DNA from: Linum tenue
Taxonomy: Eukaryota > Streptophyta > Magnoliopsida > Malpighiales > Linaceae
Length of the DNA: 64,000 nt
Direction of reading: 5' to 3'
Assembly: GCA_946122785.1 (NCBI GenBank)
Contig: CAMGYJ010000003.1
Span: 124,001 to 188,000, forward strand
This document shows positions 1 to 13,550 of the stretch, one piece after another. The position numbers were made by a program, and so were the translations under genes. Numbering within the stretch: the stretch's first letter is position 1; every line of letters starts with the position of its first letter. A model generated the notes under the pieces. It was not told where the DNA came from and searched no databases. It worked only from the letters and a program-made list of their open reading frames with translations.

Positions 1-3000
1 CTTCTAAGAAAGTCAACTTATACGAAATTGATGTTTGCACAAATCTGTATACCGTATACTTAAGAAATGAGGTTGCCAAGATTTAAACAAAAAACTTTTC
101 GACCAACTATTCTCAATTAAACGCGACCTAGTTTTCGATATCAATTAACTATCGTACCTAATTTAACCATTTTTCCCCGAATCAGGGTGGGTCCCAGGAC
201 CCACCCTGTTACCCTCTCCCTCCGCCACTGCGCATCACAATCAAGCGGGTATTCATGTGTGCATGGGTACTCATGTGTTCATGAACAGAAATGCAAATAA
301 TTTATTGGAACACTCGCGCTTTTATATTATCCAAATTGTTTCTATAACTACATTGCTATAAAGACTAGTAACATTCATAAACTATTCATATTATTAGGGT
401 TAGATGCAAAACAACATTCTTTTTCTTTTCCTGATGTGGGTCGGGTGGGAGGCGAACCAGATTTTAGCCAAAACCACATACAAATTCAACATTTCGATTT
501 CAAAGAGTAAGTTTTGCCCATACCTGATCAAAATTAGTCAACACTGAATTTTACGTGTTTTAATCGGATTGGATTGGGTATTCGTGCCGATTTGATATCA
601 ATCCTTACATAGGACTATGGGGTTCAATTCAACCTTGAGAATGCAGCGAGTAATGGGAACATGTTTTACCTTTTCTTATCGTAGGATGACATATATTTGC
701 CACGCTATCTAGGGCTTGTTTTCTACCTGTGAGTAATTCTATACCTAGCGTACGAGTTGGGAAAGATAATTAATGTATAAGTAAAGACAAATACAAGCGT
801 TGCTGAAGGGTTATGGCCGAGATTTAGTCATTGATTGAGATGTAGAGGTTAAGTATGCATCATTGATTTTTATGAAGCCAGAGGTGGTGTAGTGGCAAAT
901 TTTACTTGTGGAGTGCATTAAAATAAGTTTTGAACAATAAACAATGTTGCTATCTCATGATAATATGAAGTTATTTTAAAACTTTGTCCAAACTGTGAAG
1001 ATTTCGATCTTAATATTATTCCACCCAATAACCATGACAAATTATTTTTACTGGATTCGAAGGCCGATCAATCGTTCAATTGCAGAAAATTTTATATCAA
1101 CATGTGTATTGACAAAAGGTAGTAGCAAATTGAACCAAGTTTCACAAGCAAATACATTAATAGGAACAATTTTTCTGTTTCGACTATCGTTACCATAGAA
1201 AGTTTCATGATTTCATCTAATAATCTGCACCATATTATTCATTTTGATAAACTAGACTATATTAATGTAGAAATTAGTAGGTAGAATAAATTTACATAAT
1301 TGATTGTGGTTTAGATTATAAAAATATGACAATTAACATTGAGATTTAGGGTTCGAATTTAATTATGAGTATATTAATACTACTATGTTTTGTAATGTTC
1401 CCCTAAATCAAGGACGTGCCATGGAACCCCTTCTAACCTTGCAACTCCGCCCCAAGTGGGGGAGTACTGTGTTGCGAGTAAGACTCGCTTTGCTGAGCAA
1501 GGAGTAAAGTTAAACGAAACTCGAGTATAACTATAGAGGAGTGAAAGATGACATGTTGCTTCCGAGTAGGCCAAAAGATAACTTCTTTGAAGACAACCCA
1601 AAGGTTCGTATGTAGTATGCTTGGGATGTGTCGAATTAGATCCGCTCTCTCATATAAGCGAGTGATTGAGAATGACCAACTGGATCATGTAATAGCTAAT
1701 ATCAATGACGATCAACCAACTCCTAGTAGAGATGAAAATTTTGAAAAGGAGAGATTAGTAGTCTGTAGTCAAATGGTCAGCATGCAATGTTTAGAGTGGA
1801 AACTAACTTACAAGTGGTCATACTAGCACGCTCGATGATATCATAAACCTGTCTTAGCATATGATTTGTGCTTCCTTTTGTGACACATGTTAGGCCAAAT
1901 AACTTGGTTGTGACAAGCAATCAGATAACGAGGTAGCCAAAAATCTAAGTGACCACCGGTCAGAAAAAGGAAGCACATGGAATTCGAATCCGATGGCCAA
2001 AAAGGAGGCGAGATAGCAAATTCTTACCAATTGTTTGTATTTTCGAAATCGTTACAAGTTTTACATGAAACTTTAGCTCAAGAGTGTTCCAATGATGCTA
2101 TAGCTAGGGTTGCATATCGTGGGGGTTTGCTTTAGTTAAGAATAAGTTGTAGTAACAAACTCCTTTGGTTAGTTTTCTCACCCAACTTTGTCCACCCTTT
2201 TGAGCTATACATGTTATCAATGAAACCCGTGTTCTTTACAGAAAACTAGAAACTAGAAATGCTTTCACCATCACGAAATGATGATTCCCTTGGAATATCA
2301 GAATCATTCCCTCTCGTTCATCCTTTGCCCCACCAAAAACTTGCATTTTTCATTTTTATAAGCTCCTATCCTATATGTATTGCACACATTAATCACATTC
2401 CTAATATGTTTGTAATTCCATAATTAATATCCCAATTGTAAAGTTTAAACAACTCTTTATCCCCCCATCCAACTTTTCATTACTACCCTGGCCCCCACTC
2501 TCATTGAGCTTCACTCATGGAAAATTATGTGCAAAAATGTCTATTTTATTCCTTTAATATTGGGGTCGTGGTTGTTGGAATTTAGATATCAAGATTAGTT
2601 AGGCAATCTATCTTCACCAACATGATAAAAGGGCAACAATGCATCATGTGGGTGTGCCGACTAACGCTTATTTCAAAGAGGTTATACCCCTTTTTACGTG
2701 CCCATTTGTTTATTGGATTTAGGGGGTGGCGGTTTCGGTATTTCGATTTTAACCAAAATCGAATCAGTTTTAAAGGCTTATTACTTATTAGTTTCCTTTA
2801 ACGAGTAAATATCGATAAGCTATTAATGGTTTTGGTTAAAATCGATAACCGTTAATAAATTGGTCCCAATAACTTGAGTTTGCACATGTCCAGCGCCATA
2901 CATGTGCTTCAAAGACAATGGTTAACATTCAGGGTCGTGAGAACTTGAACAAGTGACTTCAACGACAAACTAACTCTGATACCATGTCATAAACCAGTTA

Positions 3001-6000
3001 ATTACATGGTTATACCAATTACGATAAGACATAACACAACCGAAAACCAGTAAGCCCTTACCGATTTTGGTTTTGGACAACTGACTAATTCGATTATTTA
3101 TTTCTAACGACGATGTTTTGGTACAGTTAACCGAACCCAACAGTCAAACCAAATTGGATTCAATTCTAAATTCACCAAAGTATATAAATATTTTCCAGGC
3201 AAACTGGAAATCCAACATCCTTTCTCCCTAGCTATAGCTATAATTCCCATCGTCCATGTGCACACAATATTATGTCCATAAATTGGGGCATTTGGTTGCG
3301 TCTAGCTACTTCCCCCATTTTTAAAAAAATTATTGGGCATAGATTATTTTTATAACTTGCCCCCAAGTTTCATGGAGAACATTCCGAGTCAATGGAGTTT
3401 CAAGTTTCAACTTATTCGCGAAAGAGAGAAAATTGGGCAGAATGAATATGTTTGAATGCAAATGTGGTTATGCCATAATCGCCCTAGTTTAAAAGGGTAA
3501 ATTATTTAACCGTTTTTCGTCAAACAAATGTGGTTCGGCAATCGGCTATACTGGTCCTAGTTTAAAAGGATAAATTATTTAATTTTCTTTTATCGTATTA
3601 GGTCTGTTATCTTCTAACAACAACAAAAATTAGAGATCAAGAGTAAATATATATATAATCTTATTAAGTTAGATCGATATAAGTAAAAAGATAGGGTGTC
3701 TGTTGCTTTTATGTTTTTGAATGTATTATCATGTTGATTTATTTCAACACAATAGCCTCGAGGTGGTGATTCTGTTCTGTGCATTCTTTTCGTTCTCCAA
3801 AAACAATCACTCGTTGTATATATATTATTTTTGTGTTGATTTAATATCAAAACGTCGACCATGATGAACGTTTGATGTCACATGTTTGATTAGTATCAAC
3901 TAACCTTAGCAATGAATTCCCCCCTCCCTCTTCTATGGCAGTCTTGACACCTCTCACGGGTTTAAATTGCTCTTATAAACTTGTCGGGTGTTTATGAGGG
4001 GACAAAGTTTGTCATGTTTAGCATATTACACCTCGCAACGATAAATAAAAATCTATCAGGACATTTTTAGCACATTAGCACGCCCTTACTTTCTTTCTGA
4101 CATTGCTTAATCTGCGGTCAATAACTAACCGACAACTCCAAGTTTCATTTCCCTCGGACGTTCTTATATACACACAAATCTTTCTTGCATGATATGAAAG
4201 CAAATAAACCAAGTAGTCCAACAAGAAATGTAAAGCTAACTAACAACTACCATATTACTTCAACAGACAATCTCATCATGTCGTTGTTTTCACTTTTCAG
4301 GACTGTTTTTGTCCCGATAAACATAAATGATCAAAAAGATGAAACTGAAATTTACATTGAATGTATATGGTACCATAGCGCCATAATTACTTGATAGGAA
4401 TTGCAGACCGTGGGTATGTCAGTACTCATATTTGTTTCGGAGTGCGAGTTAGATTGAGCGACAATTGTCCTGGTGGATATAGGGAGAGGTCGAGCTATTC
4501 TAAAGTGCGATTAAGCCAAAATGACGTGCAACTACAACTCTAGTTTTATGTGAAGGCACGGAAGAAAATTCATTTCTAGATATATAAAAAAAGCATGTCA
4601 TTTCAATAGTTTAAATGTGAACGAAGGTTACAAATAAGACAGGAGGGGGCGAAAACGATATTTGAAGGGACAAAAAAAAAACTACATACCTGCCTAGTGT
4701 GACTATATTGGGATAGATCGAAGTACTCTAAGATGTGATTAAAAGGAAGAAGAAGAAAAACATATGAAACATCTTCAATTTCATATGAAAACACCAAAGA
4801 GAAATACTCTACTAAATATATAAAATTAAAATATATAAGTTAATTAACCCAAATTATCGGGGAGATGAAGTCTCACACTAAGTTCCTGTTCCATAATAGC
4901 ATACAGACGTCAAGACAACCTAATAGACAATGTGAAATCGGGATGTTATGCGATGTAAGTGTCTCATTCAATTCAAGATGTGGATGATACTTATGATTGA
5001 CCGAGCGGTAGCAAATAAGTAATTAAGCAAGTCAGGACGGAATTTTCATCCGTAACCGTAATTTTTTAGAAGATTTCAAATTTCAACCATACATAATTTG
5101 GTAAACACATCCATATGTTCTTGACCTACTATATAGCATGGTGGCTTTCAAGTATGTATGGTCCCTCTTAATAGATGTGTCTTAGTCAAGTTTGGCCACT
5201 ACCTTAATGAACTCCATAATGACCTAAATAATGGACAAACAAAAGAATGCCCTACAGGTTGCAGCCCTTAACTACCAGCCATTATTGATGAACAAGATAA
5301 TAACTAAACCCTAAAGGGTAATTAATCTCCCTATTGACCAAATAATGTCCTGACTTCCATAATTGCTTCAATCTAGCTAGCAACTAGCAAGCATTCCTGA
5401 GTTTACTTCTCAGTTCAATCAAAGTCACTAGCGGCAGACCCATTAACCTAAACATCAGGAATGCGCCCCGATATATACAATTTGACTTTGGATAGTGTCC
5501 TTTTCCCCTTGTTTTCAGCTTTTTCACATTACTACTACTCGAGGAATGAACAATTTTCAGCTTTACGATGCGTCGGCCCTGTTTTTCCAGAGCCATTTTT
5601 CCACATTGCTATGAAGTTAAAGCCATTGATCCCGCAATCGATTTCCTCCTCAAATTACAATCATGTGCATGTGTACATGTGGACCAAAAACCAACCAATC
5701 ACCACTGAAAATGGATGGTGGACTGTGACTGGCGCCACCGGCAGCCTAACTAAGGTCTGATTGAACTCTGAAACCAACCCAGCTTTGACAGAGGGAAATA
5801 ATGAAAGCTTCATGTCATGGCCATTGGCCAGGCATTAAAGTCTGATTGCGTACACGGAAGTTAAAGAGAAAGGAAATTGGTTGGGACGCCAACTGCAAAT
5901 CTTGATGATGGAATTTAAAGATGGTGATGGGAAAGGAAGGGAGAAGACTGTTTATGGTTGGTTGCTGGAACTGTAACCTCCATTCATGGAGGCCATGCCA

Positions 6001-6308
6001 GGGGTTCGTTCCCCTGCTGAGTTATAGGAATCTCTGTATGCGGCTGTATATATATCAGAAGGTTGAAATATGGAACAGGTCCTCTGGTTTGTTTCCTTCC
6101 CCTGAGAAAAAACTTCCCATTAAGGATTCGAGTGACAAGGAGGACTGGACTGACTTTGGACTTCAGGAAAGGAAATAGACAGATTGGAGGTAGGATTGGG
6201 GGAGAGTGAATTGAAAAGAGGTCATATTTCTGAGGTCTTAGAAAGGCAACTCAGGAAAAGGAACATGCTTTTCTGAGTTCATTTCTTGTTGGAGAACTTT
6301 GAAAGCTT
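1..6308. other. AT-rich intergenic DNA, no gene supported
   Basis: I see no coding exon chain, tRNA or rRNA here. The short open frames, for example around 5461-5760 and 5921-6178, match no family I know and lack exon partners. The last few hundred bases before 6309 are probably the 3' UTR of the minus-strand sucrose-phosphate synthase gene. About 2720-3130 holds repeated CGGTTTTGGTT/AACCGAAA words, as in many degenerate plant transposons, but no clean ends could be fixed. Confidence 0.5.
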
Positions 6309-9300
6309 CTATGCTTTGATGCATCCCAACTTCTGCAATGAACTTCGGATTTCGGAGCTGCTCGAGCCTTGGGTTGTATACGAGACGTTCGGACTGTCGG
6401 TTGCTATGACATCCGAGAGAGGGTAACTTCTGTTCAAATGGAGTAGACTGTTTGCAGAACTGCAGACTCCCTTCAGAACAACCGTCTTGTGAACTCCACC
6501 CAACAGCCCTTCGTAGTCAGTGTCGCCGCTTTCTCCAGTGAAAACCACCATGTTTGTTAGCTCGACTCCCCACCGAACATACAGATATCTGAACAAAATG
6601 CCAAGGTTCTTTCATGAGGTATATAAACTACAGGATTTTCTGGATGTATCATACTGATGGGGAAGGAAACTTTCTCCAACTTTACTATGTAAGGATAGAC
6701 ATTGGTCTACTCAGAACTTGGATATGATTCTCCAGATTTGGAAGGAAAACTGTACCTGAGGGCTTGGGACCGAGAAGCCAACACCGGAATTACATTGATC
6801 CGGCTTCCATTTTGGCAGTAAACCACATGGCATCGAAGCGCCTGAATTCTCAGTGCCTTGCGAAGTTCCTTGACTGGTGTAACCTGCAGAAGAACAAAGA
6901 AAAATATGTGCAAAGCTCCTAAATGGCAAGTTCATGATAAGAAACGAGTGGGCAGAAGATTTACCAATCTCTGCAATTTGAAAACATAGCAATAATCGGT
7001 CGAAAGTTGTTCAGAAGGAATGATAATATGTTCGTCACTATCAGCCTTCTTCTCCATAACAGAAGAAGCCCACCGTACTAAAGTCTTCCTGAGCCCTTCT
7101 CCACCCCAACGGTACTCGATATGAGAATGGTAATAGAAGTCAACCACGAATTGACCATCTTCTGAACCGGGAGCTGAGTAATAGAGTTCACTACCACTGT
7201 TGCAAATAAAAGCATCAAAGTCACTTGGGTTAAACCCTCCAGAAGCAAGAAATGACTCTATCTCGGTTATGGTCAATGATGTCGACAGTATGAACCCGAT
7301 AGAGCCTTGGGTGGTTTCCTTTTCCACAGAGGCAAATATCTGCCTAATGGCTTCAACCAGAGAACTGTTGTCATCACAATCCAATGCAATGACAAAGATA
7401 TGTTTCCTCCTTCTCAGTGCAGGAAAAACCGAGCCCTGGGATTGTTCCCCTCTGTCGGACCTACGGGATTCCTTCGAGGAGCCCCTAGACCAAGCCATTA
7501 CTGCATTCTCTAGTTTGATCTTGTTACCATCACCCAGGTTTCCTTCAGAGTCGAGATAACTATCATTTCCTGAAGCTCCTTTATCTCCATCCATTGAGAA
7601 CTTCAAGTTCAAGGAAATGTCGTTAATGTCCCTCAATGAATCGCCCGGTGAATCTAGGTCTGATGCGTCACCTCCATCGTCGCTTTGCTGCCACTGTGGG
7701 TGCCTTGGCTTGCAAGCAGCTATTCGGGACAAGTAGGTTTTGCAATGCTCTGGCCATGAAAACAGGTGTATATTGTTCAAACCATTTTGCCGGCATTTTG
7801 CCCAAAGCTGCTTGTCAGCTACTAGCTTCAGAAGCGCATTAGCAATGGATTGTTGATCATGTGGGTCAATAAGAAGCCCATTGTCAAGTACCTAAGGAAA
7901 GATATACCTAATAAGTACTCAGACATTATGTAACAAATTAAAACTCCACAATTTGCCATAATGCTTGAGAATATGGAAACATGAGCAAATGGAAGTTAAA
8001 GTGTGATTCGCAATACCTTGTGAATGTCCACAGGGCCACCATTCTTTGTAGCGACCATCGGCAAGCCATATGCTGCTGCCTGCCACCCAAAAGAAAAGAC
8101 AATGAGTTCAAATTGGCTTTGATCAGTGAAAAGGTCACATACGGTTGAAATTCTTAAGAGTTTAGGATCAGAACCTCGATCAGAGTTAGCCCAAATGGCT
8201 CGATGAAAGCTGGATTAATGAAAACTCCCTGCATAGACATCCAAATCTGAATGAATGATCAAAGTATATGTGAAACAATCCAACGCACTAAAAATCCATG
8301 TGTATGAAAGCTCAGCCAAGGAAATTATCTATTCAATTTTCACTAATCACCAATTTGACTATTCAATCACTTGAGTTCAACACATTGTATGCAAGAGATA
8401 ACATACCTTAGTCTTTGCAGCTAAGCGATATATGTCTGGAACATCAGCCTGTTTATGATGCTTAGGATATGCCACTTGCCCATACAAATCATATTTGTCA
8501 ATTAGCTTAAGCACTGAAAGGACTACAGAGGCATTTGTACTTGGCATTTCATCTATTTCATCTCTATTCCCCATGATCAGTGTCTGAAGTTGATATAAGT
8601 AAATAGGAGAAGAAAACAGAAAACAGGTTAAGACACTCAAAAGTGAATAAAATGCCAGATAATAATAAATCGCCCTCTAATTGTATGACAAGTCATACCA
8701 GATTGGCAAGCTCTCTCAGGGGGCGGCATTCTCCAAATGCCTTGACCAATGTTGTGATGTTCTTCTTAGGGTCTGCCCTAGCAAGTGCAAGTATCATTGG
8801 CTTGCGAGAATTAGTGAAGAAGCGCATTATCTGCACAAGGTATAGAACACGCATCAGCTCCAAAACCACATGTAGGAAGGAAAAGCAATGGCACCCTTAT
8901 GTCTGAAGGCTACAAGGGCCAGGTCGGACAAGAAAGAACCTCCGGCCATATTGGTGGTTCAGGAGTAGTAGGATGGTCGTCATTTCCTTCGATCTCACCA
9001 TCAATATCACCATCGTGTGGGACAATGTGATGGAACTCCATTCCAGGAGGGATCACCTGCACAGAAATGAAGATGGTTTATTAGATCATACTTTAGGCAT
9101 GCAACATGACAGAACAGGAACCATGAACATCTCCACTTTCAACTACCATCGAACATTAGGGTAGCTGAAGGTATAAAACTAAGCCTTTTTAACAATTCCA
9201 TCTAGCTCCCAGAATCACAGGATCCACATGTTTCTGGTTGTTGAAAAAACAAAAGAAGAAAGATACTGCTCGAAGTTCAAAGCAGTTCTACTTCAGGAAA

Positions 9301-12068
9301 GTAATATGTCGGGCAACTGAAGATTGAAAGATAATTCAGCAAAGTAGCTAGACAGCACATAACCATGATAGGAAATTAAATGACATAAGCATTACTAGAG
9401 TAACAACATCTATATACAGTCTGCCAGGCGGTCTAAATCATAGATTGCTCAGCCAACCCACAAGAAATTATATTCCACCTTAGAGCATATTAACAAACTT
9501 AGCCATCTTTCGAATACACAGTATTAGAAATGCGCAACCCAGATAAACAAAGACAGTAACCAGTGTTCCTGCATACAGATTAAGGATAACAGCCTCAACC
9601 AATCAACTTTCAATGCTTATTTGTAATAAGAACTTTCATATTCGAAAGCAAGTTTAATACTTACTGCCATACGAGGCATAAACCTTCCATAACAGCTGAC
9701 ATTGCGCCTGATTCTTGCCCGCAGTTTACGTTCCAATACCGGATCAAAACCATCATACAACCTCCACTGTTGCTCTATCTCTTGTCTAGTGCTTGTTATA
9801 ACAATCTCAGATGCATCAAGTGTAAGTTCCTCGGCCTCAATCCTACGCATTATTTTGTAAGTGGTGTTTATTTCTTCTCTCGAAAGTCGACCTTGTTTCA
9901 GTAGTTGATCCAACTTATCCCGCCCAAGTGAGTGGCCAGTAAAAAGCATTGGCACATTTAGAGCACCGGATAAAAGAGCTGCAGAGTCACCAGCATCAGC
10001 ATAGTGGCCATGGATGGCAACTGGCCAAACTGGTTTCCCTCCACCAACTTGTTCACCTAGGACTTTCGACATCTGGATCACATGGCTCAGCGCACCATCA
10101 ACGAATTCTGGGATGTGAGGCCACAACAGTTCTTTCTCAATATATTTGTCCTTTGGTCCAAACGGTATCCGAACAATATAGGCACCACTGCTCTCCCCCA
10201 TCTCATCTTCATCATCTTCCAAGTTTCTAAGAGTCAACATCTCCGTGGGTTCACCATAGCTCCAATCTACATCTGGAGCTGATACTTGTCTTGTTAACAA
10301 ATCAACACGATACACTCCTGGCATGGAGCCCAAAGCTCTTGCAAGTTCCACAACATACTTAACCTATGAGGACAAAAGAGCAAACCTCAAAAACTCTTTT
10401 CATTGACACTGATAAAAGTAATGAGACCAGTATACTCCGAGGATAAATACCTGACCACCAGTATCCGAATCACGTCCAAGCTCCATACTTTCTCCTCGTA
10501 TAAGTCCATGAAGGCTGCATGCATACTACTCGTTAAAAAAGCAAATGGATATATGAAAAGGAAGTCCTAAAGTGCAGCTTAATATCACAAAGGAAATACT
10601 CTAGAGACTTCCATCCAGTTTGAATTCAGAGCCTAATTCCTAACAGCAGACAAAACACATCATAGAGAAAAGAAGCATGAAAGAAACAGACTATTCATTG
10701 GGATATACTACTGAGTTCTACTTCTATCACATACACTGAGCAAATTAAATACGTTATAATATTTAAACACCAAAAGTATAAACTTGAGCTCATGCCTTAT
10801 CAGTACAATGTATAGCTTTTTGCCTTTCTGCTGGCTGGCCCATGCTTCCATAGCATCAGCAGAGTTAATCCTGGGCAGTCTTCCCCGGATACTCTCACCA
10901 TGGGTTGATAGATCACTTGGTGCGTCTCCCTTTTCACCCTCCGACAAGTCTTCTGACATGTCGGCAGTTGCTTCCCTTCGGCCCCTTTCACGCTCAATAT
11001 GGCGCTTAGCATTTGTCTGAGCTAGCTCTCCCTCAAGCTACAAAAGTTCCAGCTCGCCAATTAGTGCTATATTCATCAATTTATTGGCTAACGACTGAAT
11101 TGAAAACTCGGCAGATAACATTAAAGAAAGTTAAAGAGATCGAATGTTCAAATAGAAGGCAACATAGATTAGAAGCCACTTTCGGCTCAGGACAAAAAAA
11201 CATCGTTGGATTAAACACTTGCTATAATGTATCGAAAAAGGGAGGGAAGCCACAGTTGTCATACATACAAACCCTCCCAACATTTCATTCCCACCAATAA
11301 ACACTTGCTATAATGTATCGAAAAAGGGAGGGAAGCCACAGTTCCATACTACTGTTCATAATCAAAAGATGGAGAGAACCCGTTGATAATCAACTTCCAA
11401 CCAAACCATCAAGTCAAAAACCATTCAAATTGAAATCCAGAAATCCAATACACGTTCAATACCAATCATCCGATTCATCTGTCCCAAAATGAAGAAAAAG
11501 CAGATCATCACCCTGAATCAGAACATCAGTGAAACATTTAGCCAGACGGACATCACAATTCCACATATACACCATACCAAACTCGGAAATCAAAGGCCAA
11601 GAAAGCTTTGCGAAAACCAAGAACAAACCTGCTTCTTCTGACGAGCCAAGTTCCAAATCCTCCAGCACATATTCTCCAATCTCGTGTTCCTCTCCTGTGG
11701 ACTCCTAGTCGCTGCAGCCTTTCAATCCACACCACATCCCCCGGAAGAAAAAGAGCAAACGTATCAAGAAAGCAAAAAAAAAAAAAAAAAAAAAGCAATC
11801 CCGATTCAAGAACTCCAAAAACCAATCTCCAATCGGGTAAAAAACAAACAAGCCGAGCAAACCAACATCATACTGCCTTACTCACCTTGACCCAAGAGCG
11901 ATGAAGATCGGTCTCATCGAACCCAGTGATGACTTCCTCTACGAAGTAGCGAGTTGGACTGAACCTGCCTCGCTCCCTCAGCAACAGAGACGATTTGGCG
12001 TCGTCTAGTCCAGGACCCACGTCGAGAATTGCTTCCAGGTAACTGTTTATCCAGTCGTTCCCCGCCAT
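6309..12068 (-). CDS. SPS: Sucrose-phosphate synthase, family A type
   Basis: Makes sucrose-6-phosphate from UDP-glucose and fructose-6-phosphate in the cytosol, the controlling step of sucrose synthesis. Thirteen exons: 12068-11886, 11718-11629, 11037-10796, 10514-10451, 10363-9665, 9056-8940, 8830-8699, 8583-8407, 8228-8175, 8079-8017, 7891-6965, 6883-6756, 6588-6309. They join in frame to 1051 residues, the usual SPS length. The protein opens [20 protein letters not shown], typical of the family. The [11 protein letters not shown] segment resembles the region around the regulatory serine of spinach SPS. The GT-B glycosyltransferase core carries [32 protein letters not shown] and [16 protein letters not shown]. 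The C-terminal third is the phosphatase-like domain ([27 protein letters not shown]). Intron 3 has a GC donor (AG|GCATGA) instead of GT. Intron 1 carries a 21-base A/T run at 11774-11794. The ATG at 12068 is the family start. Confidence 0.96.
11212..11343. repeat. 46-bp direct repeat in SPS intron 2
   Basis: Two apparently identical 46-base copies lie at 11212-11257 and 11298-11343, separated by 40 bases. Each starts TAAACACTTGCTATAATG and ends AGCCACAGTT. They sit inside intron 2 of the sucrose-phosphate synthase gene, so no protein change follows. The identity suggests a recent local duplication. Confidence 0.9.
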
Positions 12069-12954
12069 TGCTGCAGACCTACTAGATTTCCGTCCCTCAC
12101 TTGGTCACCGGTTTCCCGGCGAGAGTGAAAAAAATGGGGAATTCACCACAGTCCGAAATTCGAGCTTCTTCTTCGTCAGGGTATTGGAGAAAGTGGACTG
12201 CGGTTAAATATCATTGATGAATGGAGAGAGAGAAGAAGAGGGGAGTGGTAGAAGAGAGTGGAAACCGGAAAGAAGAAAAAAGAGCGGGTTTTATACACTT
12301 GCCATAGCTGCCTTGAAAGTTGAAACTCTTTTTTTTCTTCTGCAAATTTTCGCTTTTATTTATTTAATATTTTCCCCTTATCTTCATATTTTTCCTGCAT
12401 CTACTGGGAACCGTATATTTTTTTCCTCAAATATTCAGAGCTTAATTATCAACCCCTCAAAATGTTTGATTTCTTGACAATGATAGTTGTAACTTGTAAG
12501 AGTATATTAGAGGAAATGGGGGAAATAATGATTCAGCAGAAAGTCTATGGATCTCGAACATCTTATCACTACAATACGATCCATAATGAGATTGTTGAAT
12601 TACAAACTTGTTCATCATTATATATTGTTACATATTTAAAGAACTTGTCGAAAAATATAGAAGGCTAATCTATTGTGTGTTTAAAATTTTGTAAATTACG
12701 AATTAAATTAAATTGATGTTATAAGTATCATAAATAAATGAGAATATTCTTAATTTTTTTTAAATATTACAAATGTAAGTTCATGGTTATGGAATTATTA
12801 AGAAGCCTCACAATTCGATAATTATTTTAGGAAGTGAAATTCTTGATTTTATGTGATGGTTATGAAATTAACAATGTAAATTCCGCTCGCTTTCAAATTT
12901 CCTCAAATATGCAAATAGTGAGAGGGGGTATAAGGGTGTATTGAATGAATTTTT

Positions 12955-13550
12955 TAGACCTGTCAATCGGGTCGGGTTGGGAATCTCGAGTTACGGGTCT
13001 TCACGGGTCGGGTCATGATGGGTTTGCTGATTTCGGGTCAAATATTGACCCAACCCATCGGGTTTCGGGGTCATTTCGGGTCATGAGTGTTCTCAGAAAC
13101 ATTATCAAACATGCTTCATAAATTTTTAAAGAACACAAATTTTTACGTGTGTGCGACAATAGTTTGCCTAGCACATATCAATTAACAAATGCTTAACTTC
13201 TTCCATGCTAATGAAAAGAAATACAAATTGTCAAAAAAACAATGACGAAAGTAATACTACTACTATAAACAAATGATGTTTGATTATCTTAACACTCCAA
13301 ACTTGTCTTTCAAATCCTAATAAATTTTTTTAAACATCTCACCAAAGTATGAGTGATTTTATCATTTTGAGAGTGACATATGCAATGAAACGGGTCTAGC
13401 GGGTCGACCCACAAACCAACCAAACCCGACCCAAAAACTACGGGTTAATCGGGTTCGGGTCATTCGGGTTTCGGGTTATAAAAACCTCAACCCATTCTCT
13501 ATTTTTCGGACAGGTTCGAGTCGGGTCAACGGGTCGAGCCTCATTTGCCG
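12955..13550. repeat. GGGTCGGGT-rich degenerate transposon-like segment
   Basis: Two clusters of ACGGGTCGGGT/CGGGTTTCGGGT words (about 12960-13085 and 13390-13545) flank an AT-rich core of about 300 bases. Clusters of this kind with AT cores are common in plant non-autonomous DNA transposons and retroelement scraps. I could not define terminal inverted repeats or a target-site duplication, so the family is left open. Confidence 0.4.

Noticed and set aside
2720..3170. Possible transposon rich in CGGTTTTGGTT/AACCAAAATCG words
   Set aside because: The words are clear but no terminal inverted repeats or target duplication could be matched.
5384..6178. Open frames at 5461-5760 and 5921-6178 upstream of the SPS 3' end
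   Set aside because: No family resemblance, no exon partners, composition like surrounding non-coding DNA; probably chance or SPS 3' UTR.
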